Source: Lachnospiraceae bacterium
Lineage (GTDB): Bacteria > Bacillota > Clostridia > Lachnospirales > Lachnospiraceae
Reading direction: 5' to 3'
Assembly: GCA_016284175.1 (NCBI GenBank)
Contig: JAEEOJ010000050.1
Location: 1 to 36,739, forward strand
Length of the DNA stretch: 36,739 nt
Within the stretch, counting starts at the first letter, position 1. The number at the start of each line of letters is the position of its first letter. Shown piece after piece: positions 16,324-23,173 of this stretch. A program made the translations under genes and the position numbers. Under the pieces are notes generated by a model, which saw only the letters and a list, made by a program, of their open reading frames with translations, was not told where the DNA came from and did not search any database.

Positions 16324-17937
16324 TTATTCATTTTCTGTATATTTGCTTCTAACAATCTTTTTCGAGCTGTTTTTTTCAAGTTCTTCCCTGCTTACCTCAA
16401 AGTCGGTTATCTGCATGTATGAGGGCAAATCGCTGTTTAAGGAAGCAATATCGTCTTTTAGGAATTCTTCCTTTTCCGGATCGTGAAGAACAATTATTGC
16501 ATGAAGTATATTGCTTCGCTCGGATACCTTCCTTGAAACCACAATGCTTTCCTTAACGTAAGGAATAGCATTGATTTTACTCTCTAACAGTTCGGGCGGT
16601 ACGTTTTTTCCGTTCTCAAGGATAATAAGGTTTTTCTTTCTGCCTGTAACAAAAATGACTTTGCCGTCTGTACGTCCTATATCTCCTGTGGCGAGATAAC
16701 CGTCCCTCATAATTGCTTTGGTGGCCTCTTCGTTCTTGTAATACCCGAGCATTACGCAGGGACCTTTTACGAGAATTTCACCATCTTCCGCTATCTTAAC
16801 ATCGATGTTTTTCATAATGGTTCCGGCGCTTCCGACCACATTGTTGCCCGTTCTTGAAACCGCTATTGTGGGCGAACATTCGGTTAAACCGTAACCGTTT
16901 AAAATCGTAATTCCGATTTCGTCGAATTTATTTACATAGTCTGCATTAAGTGCCGCTCCGCCGTTAACCACGAGACGAAGTTTTTTACAGATAAGCTTAC
17001 CGAAAAATACATGCCTTAAATCAATTCCGAATTTTCTGAAAAACTTGCAGATTTTTATCGCTCTGTTAAAGGTCTTTTCCTTGTTCTGCTTTTTGACTTC
17101 TCTTATAATGCCGTCATACATTCCCTCGATTACCATCGGAACGGCACCGAAGAAGAACGGATTGAAAGTTCTTAAATCACGAAGCAGATATTTTGTTTTA
17201 AGGTTAAGACATAAGGTCGTGCCGTTATAAATCGTAGCCAAGATGCACGGATTAAAACCGTAAGTGTGATTCATCGGCAGGAATGCAAATGTCGGATTTT
17301 TTAGGATATTGTTTTCAAGCGTACCGCGGATATTTGTAATGACATTGTACTGGCTAAGCATTACACCCTTCATCTGACCGTCTGTGCCGGATGTGGATGC
17401 CAAAACAGCAAATCTGTCTTTATCGGTATCTTTTACGTATTCGAAGAAGTCCTGAATGCATTTTTCTGTATCGGCTTCATCGTTTTTAAATTCTTTTCTG
17501 AAATCCTCATCATCAATGTTAAATACTTTGAGATTTTCAGGCTTTGAAAACTCATCGCTTTCGATTTTCTTTTTCGTCTCATCGGTTACAAAAAGAAAGT
17601 CGACATCAAAATTCTTCACGCAGTCCGAAAGATTTTTTGAAGTCATTTCCTTATCAAGAGGAACGATAACATTCTTCATAACCGTTGCCATATAGATGGT
17701 TATATATTCGTAACGGTTTTCCGAGAAAATACCGATATGCTTTCCTTCTATCCCCTGCTCCTTAAAAAAGAGTCCGATAAGGGAAGTTTCTTTTATCATT
17801 TCCGCATACGAAATATCCGTAATCTGCTCTTTTTCCATAAAACGTATGGCTGTTGTTTTTGCCTTGGTTTCATATCTTCCTTTAAGCATTTCATAGAAAT
17901 TATCGTATATAACAGTATCAAGATACGGATAATCCAT
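16324..17937 (-). CDS. AMP-dependent acyl ligase (fatty acyl-CoA/acyl-ACP synthetase type)
   Basis: A 537-residue ANL-superfamily adenylating enzyme. Motifs in order: STSGTDGQMKGVMLS (ATP phosphate loop, about 180-195; the usual second Thr is Asp), FAFLPMNHTYGF, VNGGAALNADY, NGYGLTECSPTIA (adenine and catalytic Glu), GDIGRTDGKVIFVTGRKKNLIIL (ribose-binding Asp and hinge), and near the C-terminus NSSKKIVRSKY, whose lysine fits the catalytic Lys. It would activate a carboxylic acid as acyl-AMP and load it onto CoA or, given the next gene, onto the ACP. No peptide synthetase domains are attached. It lies 28 bases after the TIR gene, with no terminator visible in the gap. Confidence 0.9.
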   Translation of the reverse strand: MDYPYLDTVIYDNFYEMLKGRYETKAKTTAIRFMEKEQITDISYAEMIKETSLIGLFFKEQGIEGKHIGIFSENRYEYITIYMATVMKNVIVPLDKEMTSKNLSDCVKNFDVDFLFVTDETKKKIESDEFSKPENLKVFNIDDEDFRKEFKNDEADTEKCIQDFFEYVKDTDKDRFAVLASTSGTDGQMKGVMLSQYNVITNIRGTLENNILKNPTFAFLPMNHTYGFNPCILATIYNGTTLCLNLKTKYLLRDLRTFNPFFFGAVPMVIEGMYDGIIREVKKQNKEKTFNRAIKICKFFRKFGIDLRHVFFGKLICKKLRLVVNGGAALNADYVNKFDEIGITILNGYGLTECSPTIAVSRTGNNVVGSAGTIMKNIDVKIAEDGEILVKGPCVMLGYYKNEEATKAIMRDGYLATGDIGRTDGKVIFVTGRKKNLIILENGKNVPPELLESKINAIPYVKESIVVSRKVSERSNILHAIIVLHDPEKEEFLKDDIASLNSDLPSYMQITDFEVSREELEKNSSKKIVRSKYTENE

Positions 17938-17965
17938 TTTTGTGTCCTGCCTTCAAAATAAGTCT

Positions 17966-20140
17966 TTATAATAATGGAATCATATCAACAATTAAAACCA
18001 GAAGAATTAATATAAATACCGATGCTATCAGACAAACAGCCGAAAGCGTATGTGTATGTTCTTTATATTTATCTTTCGCTATATCTATTATTGACACAAC
18101 GAATGAAAAGATACTGAACGGAGGGAATATTAACAAAAACAGTGAAACTGCACCAAGAATTGTATCGCTTCTGTATACAGCCCGTTCTCTCGCATCAAAA
18201 TAACCTAAATATTTCTTATAGCCATCCTGCGCATTTTTATTTAAGTTATTAATGTTTTCAAGTTCTTTTTTATAATCATCTTCTTTGAGTTCAATTAAGG
18301 AACTGATATTTTTTTCCTCTTTGTACTGCATTAGAAGTTTAGAACCAAATACATTGAATTCATTAACTGTTTTGTCTGTTAATGAATTCAGATCTTCGAG
18401 TTCATTTAACATTTTAATGTATGCATGATACATTTTATCTCTTCGTTTGTTTATATTATCTAACGAATTGGTAATAAGATATACCGCTATCGGTGTAATA
18501 AGCGCAAGAAAAATTAATGCTCCGTATCCGGGAAAAAGCGCCGCTATCCACAAAAATCCGACGACAATACCGACTGTAACAAAATCCAGTACCCAGTTAT
18601 ATGAAAGCAGTACAGCCGCTCCGACTACAATCAGCGGAGAAGAAAGCAGCATAGTCAGTTCCAGGTAATCATATCCGTATATTCTAGGGAAAAGTCCCGT
18701 TCTTACAGAGAAAAGAATACACATTAAGAGAATGCCAAGAATGTAAATAAATAATCCGACTGCGAATGTTAAACTTTGCCTGTTGTTATAAATATCAAAC
18801 GTTTCAGCAAATCTCGCCAGATTTTTAATTATTTCGTTTCTCTTCTGACCTGTTTCTGTTTTACGAAAATCTGTAGCATATTCTATCGATTTTTCTTCAA
18901 GAATTTTGTCAAATTCTTCCTGATCGGCAAGATTTTTTTTGCAGGTTGCGGCTATACCCATATATCCTTCTTTTAAATCTCCGACGGCCAGACTTACAGC
19001 CTTTTCATAATCCGGATCCGAATATAGGTCAAGAGGCATACGCGATATGATTGTCGGGTCTGCTTTATTCTTATTAAGTAATCTTAGCCAGTATCCCGGA
19101 GCATAGTCCGGATATCTGCTGATAAGTTTTTCAATATAGGGAGTTCCGTTTACATCATTCTTGGAAATAACAAACGAAAGTGCTTTGTTATAAAGTATCT
19201 CCAGATCAGAATTGGGACGGTACTCGGGCAAAGTCGTATTTCTGAGAAATCTTTCGACGTTATCCGCCAGATTTTTCAACGCACCTTCTTCGCCGAGAAG
19301 CTGGGCCTGTTTGGTCACAAAAGCTCTGGGCAGTTCTTCCGGATCGTCACATGCAAAAAACATTTGTTTCTTGTCATTATCCTGCATGAGTTTTAAAAAT
19401 CTGCCCCATTCGTTTTTAACCCATACGGACATAAAATACTCAGCCTTTGTGCCGAGTACAACCATCGCCCTCGCACTTTTTAAGGCTGCAAAAATATAAG
19501 GCTCGTAATCAATGCTTAGTTTCATTTTAAGAGTTTCTTTTGCAAAGAAAACTTTAAAACCTCTGGCTGTCAGATCACAGAATAACTGATCGGCAAGTTC
19601 GACATCTTCGGTTTTTTCGCCCGTAGTTTCATCCGTTTCCTTGTAACAGATAAAAATATCATACGGCTTTTCATTCTCGACTATACGAAGATATTCATTC
19701 TGAATGTTATTGATATTCTCGGCTTCTTCACTAAGCAGTTTCTTCTGCTCGTCATCTGCCAGAGAAAGCGCATCAATATACGAATGATATGATAAAATAC
19801 TCTCATCGTTTATTCTGTGCAGAGTGGGAAAATATTTATCCGAAACAGGATCGGGAACATATTCTATACCATATTCGCAAAGAGTACGAAGCCAGAGAAT
19901 ATCCGCCGTAGGCTCATTCTCCTCCAAAATAACATCATAAATTCTGGCAGCATTGTCAAATTCACGCTCCTGCCTTAATTTGTTTGCACGGTTTAACTGA
20001 CTGACGTATTTTGACGTAACATTTGAAATAAAATTGGTCGCACCGCAGTAATCACATACGCACAGACTGGATTTGACTTTTAAAACACCGCCGCAGCACC
20101 TGCAGTTCAATGACTCAATATTTAAATACGAATTATCCAT
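17966..20140 (-). CDS. Zinc-ribbon/TIR-domain multi-pass membrane protein 1
   Basis: A 724-residue protein. Domains: an N-terminal zinc ribbon (CxxC pairs Cys13/Cys16 and Cys29/Cys32), a TPR-like helical region (about 45-95), a TIR domain (about 159-300) beginning YDIFICYKETDETTG, with GFKVFFAKETL, AMVVLGTKAEYFMSVWVKNEWGRF, a helical region with YPDYAPGYWLRLL, and about six membrane helices (457-478, 494-513, 518-536, 540-556, 660-686, 699-721) broken by a charged helical stretch at 560-655. Glu244 in VWVKNEW lies where NAD-cleaving TIR domains have their catalytic Glu. Function unproven: membrane signalling or NAD-depleting defence are both possible. It is a tandem paralogue of the next gene, 39 bases apart. 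Confidence 0.85.
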   Translation of the reverse strand: MDNSYLNIESLNCRCCGGVLKVKSSLCVCDYCGATNFISNVTSKYVSQLNRANKLRQEREFDNAARIYDVILEENEPTADILWLRTLCEYGIEYVPDPVSDKYFPTLHRINDESILSYHSYIDALSLADDEQKKLLSEEAENINNIQNEYLRIVENEKPYDIFICYKETDETTGEKTEDVELADQLFCDLTARGFKVFFAKETLKMKLSIDYEPYIFAALKSARAMVVLGTKAEYFMSVWVKNEWGRFLKLMQDNDKKQMFFACDDPEELPRAFVTKQAQLLGEEGALKNLADNVERFLRNTTLPEYRPNSDLEILYNKALSFVISKNDVNGTPYIEKLISRYPDYAPGYWLRLLNKNKADPTIISRMPLDLYSDPDYEKAVSLAVGDLKEGYMGIAATCKKNLADQEEFDKILEEKSIEYATDFRKTETGQKRNEIIKNLARFAETFDIYNNRQSLTFAVGLFIYILGILLMCILFSVRTGLFPRIYGYDYLELTMLLSSPLIVVGAAVLLSYNWVLDFVTVGIVVGFLWIAALFPGYGALIFLALITPIAVYLITNSLDNINKRRDKMYHAYIKMLNELEDLNSLTDKTVNEFNVFGSKLLMQYKEEKNISSLIELKEDDYKKELENINNLNKNAQDGYKKYLGYFDARERAVYRSDTILGAVSLFLLIFPPFSIFSFVVSIIDIAKDKYKEHTHTLSAVCLIASVFILILLVLIVDMIPLL

Positions 20141-20179
20141 TTATTTCCCCCGCTTTAAAGCTACACATTAAATTCCCCT

Positions 20180-22330
20180 TTACACCCTGGTTAACAGAAA
20201 TGCAATAATTACAAAAGCTCCGAAATTAAGTATTAATGATATAGATGACATATAATGTTTACGTTCTTTGTATTTATCTGTTGCCAGATCAAAAACAGCA
20301 ACAAACAAAGAAAAGAAGTTAAGCATGGGAATCATAGACATTATTAACGCTATTGTACTGAGCTCGGATTCATTCTTCTGATAAGTTGATCTGACATCGG
20401 GAACGGAAACACCTATATACTTCGTGTACTGGGCTTCAGCAGATTCTGATATACCGTTAAATTTTTCCAGTACCTTGAAATAATCGTCATCCTTTATTTC
20501 TATTACCGAAGTAATTTTATTTTCCTCTTTATACTCCATACACAGTCTTGCAGCACGGGCACTCATATCGTTACTAACTTCACTTAAAACTTTTTTAAGT
20601 CTGACAAGTTCACCATGAATTCCAAGACTCGCATTTACCATTACGTACCTGTCTTTATTTAATGTATACGACATATTGGTAGACAGATATATGATAATCG
20701 GGAATGTAACCGACATAAGATACAAAATTTCATAACTTTTCGGCGTAAACACCGATAATATCAAAATCAGACACATTGATCCCGTTGTCACCAGATCTAT
20801 AAGCAGGCTGTAAGAAAGTGCTACTGCTATACCGGCTAAAATAATCGGTGCAGAAAAAAGCGTTATCCAGAGCAGAGGATTCTTTCCGCCTCCTCTGGCA
20901 AAACCGGATATTTTATAAAGTACCATCGACATAATATTTCCTAAAACGAAAAGGATAAATCCCAACGCAAAAGTCATTCTGAGCTTATTGTTAAAAATAT
21001 CAACCGTTTGCGCATATCTGGCAATATTGCCCATTATCTCGTTTTTCTTATGTCCTAATTCGGTATTGTCAAAGTTCTCATAATAATCAATTACTTTTTC
21101 TTCGAGAATTTTGTCAAATTTCTCCTGGTCAGTCAGATTCTTTTTGCATATTGCTCCGGTACTCTCATATACATTTTTCAAATCCCCTTTGGCAAGTTCT
21201 ACAGCCTTCAGGTAATCGGGATTTGAATACAAATCAATCATCATGTGAGTGATGTTTGACGGAGTGGCTTTGACTGAATTAAGCATCCTTAACCAGTATC
21301 CCGGAGCATAGTCGGGATAGTTGGCAATCAATCTTTCGATAAACGGTCTGGCACCGAAATTGTCGTTCACCTGAAGGAAACTTAATGCTCTTGAATACAT
21401 TTTTTCTCTGTCATCAGCAGGAAGCGAATCAAATTTAGTATTCTTTTTCAAATATCGTTCGACATTATCCGCAAGATTTTTCAAAGCATCTTCATCACCG
21501 AGAAGCTGTGCCTGTTTTGTAGCAAAGGCTCTGGGCAGTTCTTCCGGATCGTCACATGCAAAAAACATTTGTTTACTGTCATCATTCTGCATGAGTTTTA
21601 AAAATCTGCCCCACTCGTTTTTAACCCATACGGACATGAAGTATTCTGCTTTGGTACCGAGAACAACCATTGCCTTGGAACTCTTTAATGCGGCAAAAAT
21701 ATAGGGCTCATAATCAATGCTTAATTTTGTCTGAAGCGTTTCTTTCGCAAAGAAAACTTTAAAGCCCCTGCCTGTCAGGTCATAGTATAATTTCTCAGCC
21801 ATGTCGACATCTTCGGTCTTCTCGCCCGTATCTTCATCGGTTTCCTTGTAACAGATAAAGACATCATAAGGCGCTTCGTTTTCGGCGATATGAAGATACT
21901 CGTTTTGTATTGTATTTATATATTCCGCTTCCGACTGAAGCGATTCTTTCTGTTCTTTGTCAGCCAAAGCAAGCGCATCGATATAAGAAGGATACGCTAA
22001 AATACTTTCCTCGTTTATTCTGTGAAGCGTCGGGAAATATTTATCCGAAACAGGATCGGGAACATACTCTATACCGTATTCACAAAGAGTTCTCTGCCAC
22101 AGAATATCCGCTGTGGGAGGATTCTCTTCTAAGATAACGTCGTAAATTCTCGCCGCATTGTCAAATTCACGCTCCTGTCTTAATTTGTTTGCACGGTTGA
22201 GCTGATTGATATATTTTGACGCAACATCGGAAATGAAATTGGTCGCGCCACAGTAATCACACACGCACAGACTTGATTTTACTCTTAAGACACCGCCGCA
22301 GCACCGGCAGTTTAATGATTCAATTTCCAC
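20180..22330 (-). CDS. Zinc-ribbon/TIR-domain multi-pass membrane protein 2
   Basis: A 716-residue paralogue of the adjacent TIR protein with the same order of parts: zinc ribbon (Cys8/Cys11, Cys24/Cys27), TPR-like helices, TIR domain (about 154-295; candidate catalytic Glu239), helical region and about six membrane helices in the last 270 residues. By eye the first 290 residues are about 84% identical to protein 1, while the membrane half is far more different. The start is GTG at 22330 with GAGGAG seven bases upstream. It follows the ArsR-type gene by 26 bases without a terminator, so it is probably transcribed from that gene's promoter. Confidence 0.85.
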   Translation of the reverse strand: MEIESLNCRCCGGVLRVKSSLCVCDYCGATNFISDVASKYINQLNRANKLRQEREFDNAARIYDVILEENPPTADILWQRTLCEYGIEYVPDPVSDKYFPTLHRINEESILAYPSYIDALALADKEQKESLQSEAEYINTIQNEYLHIAENEAPYDVFICYKETDEDTGEKTEDVDMAEKLYYDLTGRGFKVFFAKETLQTKLSIDYEPYIFAALKSSKAMVVLGTKAEYFMSVWVKNEWGRFLKLMQNDDSKQMFFACDDPEELPRAFATKQAQLLGDEDALKNLADNVERYLKKNTKFDSLPADDREKMYSRALSFLQVNDNFGARPFIERLIANYPDYAPGYWLRMLNSVKATPSNITHMMIDLYSNPDYLKAVELAKGDLKNVYESTGAICKKNLTDQEKFDKILEEKVIDYYENFDNTELGHKKNEIMGNIARYAQTVDIFNNKLRMTFALGFILFVLGNIMSMVLYKISGFARGGGKNPLLWITLFSAPIILAGIAVALSYSLLIDLVTTGSMCLILILSVFTPKSYEILYLMSVTFPIIIYLSTNMSYTLNKDRYVMVNASLGIHGELVRLKKVLSEVSNDMSARAARLCMEYKEENKITSVIEIKDDDYFKVLEKFNGISESAEAQYTKYIGVSVPDVRSTYQKNESELSTIALIMSMIPMLNFFSLFVAVFDLATDKYKERKHYMSSISLILNFGAFVIIAFLLTRV

Positions 22331-22356
22331 TATAGTTCTCCTCTTACAATCCCCGA

Positions 22357-22722
22357 TTAATTAGGACACTTAATCTCCATAACTTCCTCAATCATTTTAT
22401 GAAGAAGTCTGCACTCTTCGGTGTCGGCTGCCCTGTAATAAACTTCCTTGCCCTCTCTTCGCGAAACAATCAGTCCGCTGTTCTTTAAAGGGCGCAGGTG
22501 ATGCGAAACCGCAGGCGAGGACATTTCAAGTATTGCAGAAATATTAATAACGCATTCCTCGTAATGACATAAAAGCCAGAAAATCCTTATTCTCGTCGGA
22601 TCCCCGAGCTGCTGAAAAATCTCTGCCACAGTTTCAAAACTCGCATCGTTTGAAAGATTGTTTTTCAGTTTTTCAATACCTTTTTCTTCTCCGTGTTCAT
22701 GCGGTAAAACAAACTCAGCCAT
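22357..22722 (-). CDS. ArsR/SmtB-family metal-responsive repressor
   Basis: A 121-residue winged-helix regulator: AEIFQQLGDPTRIRIFWLLCHYEECVINISAILEMSSPAVSHHLRPLKNSGLIVSRREGKEVYYRAAD is the typical ArsR DNA-binding core (only named here by motif: LGDPTRIRI, SSPAVSHHLRPL, REGKEVYYR). Possible metal ligands are Cys in the HYEECVINIS helix and Cys/His/Glu/Cys in the C-terminal helix (TEECRLLHK to IKCPN). The start is set at 22722 because GGGAG lies seven bases upstream; a longer reading from 22785 adds 21 residues unlike the family. It is divergent from the metal ATPase operon, whose promoter carries a palindrome suited to this class, so it probably represses that operon until Zn or Cd is in excess. 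Confidence 0.88.
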   Translation of the reverse strand: MAEFVLPHEHGEEKGIEKLKNNLSNDASFETVAEIFQQLGDPTRIRIFWLLCHYEECVINISAILEMSSPAVSHHLRPLKNSGLIVSRREGKEVYYRAADTEECRLLHKMIEEVMEIKCPN

Positions 22723-22764
22723 GTATTTTCTCCCAATGAAAAATAAAAGTCCACAGTTAATAAA

Positions 22765-22793
22765 ATAGTACCACGAAAGGTGCAATAAATCAA
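22765..22793 (-). promoter_or_regulatory. Promoter of the arsR-type gene
   Basis: Minus strand TTGATT (22788-22793), 17-base spacer, TACTAT (22765-22770), about 42 bases before the start codon. No copy of the ATPase operator overlaps it, so the regulator may not be strongly autoregulated. This is the only clear promoter for the long gene run that follows. Confidence 0.6.
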
Positions 22794-22863
22794 TTAAAGC
22801 GCACTCTTTAAAACACCTCTTCGCTTTTAGAAAAAACCATAAAAAAAATATTTGTTTTTAATA

Positions 22864-22892
22864 TTGACAGCAGGAAAATTATACCTTATTAT
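22864..22892 (+). promoter_or_regulatory. Promoter of the HMA protein/metal ATPase operon
   Basis: TTGACA (22864-22869, perfect consensus), 17-base spacer, TATTAT (22887-22892). Such a strong promoter normally needs a repressor; the palindrome just downstream fits this. Confidence 0.85.
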
Positions 22893-22903
22893 TAAGACAA
22901 CAA

Positions 22904-22927
22904 TTAAACGATTGCTTAATCGTTAAA
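22904..22927. promoter_or_regulatory. 24-bp palindromic operator, likely ArsR/SmtB-type
   Basis: Arms TTAAACGATT (22904-22913) and AATCGTTAAA (22918-22927) match at 9 of 10 positions around a four-base centre. The site begins 12 bases after the -10 box, covering the transcription start region and ending just before the AAGGAG ribosome site (22931-22936). Binding here would block transcription. Confidence 0.75.
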
Positions 22928-22943
22928 TCAAAGGAGATGTAAT

Positions 22944-23162
22944 ATGAAAAAATCTTATGTAATTGAAGTTGACTGTGCCAACTGTGCAAATCTTATGGAA
23001 GATGCGGCTAATAAAACCGAAGGCATTAAAAGTGCTGCCGTTAATTTTATGACTCAGAAAATGCTGGTTGAATTTGAAGACGGTGCTGATGAGAAATCAA
23101 CCATGAAACAGGTTCTTAAGAACTGCAAAAAAGTTGAAGACGACTGCAATATTGAATTCTAA
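22944..23162 (+). CDS. Small heavy-metal-associated (HMA) domain protein
   Basis: A 72-residue single ferredoxin-like HMA domain. The metal-binding motif is CANCANL, i.e. a Cys-x-x-Cys pair (Cys11, Cys14) after the first strand, with further cysteines near the C-terminus (NCKKVEDDCNIEF). Such domains bind soft metals (Zn, Cd, Cu, Pb) and act as small chaperones or as regulatory domains of metal ATPases. It is the first gene of the operon, with AAGGAG at 22931-22936, and lies 11 bases before the ATPase, which has no HMA domain of its own; the two probably form one functional system in two chains. Confidence 0.9.
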   Translation: MKKSYVIEVDCANCANLMEDAANKTEGIKSAAVNFMTQKMLVEFEDGADEKSTMKQVLKNCKKVEDDCNIEF

Positions 23163-23173
23163 AGGTGACTTTT

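Noticed and set aside
16075..17937. Nonribosomal peptide synthetase or polyketide synthase
   Set aside because: Ligase and carrier protein are stand-alone; there are no condensation, ketosynthase or thioesterase domains anywhere in the window.
17966..22330. One large TIR gene broken into two by a frameshift
   Set aside because: Both genes are full length with the same complete domain order and their own ribosome sites; they are tandem duplicates.
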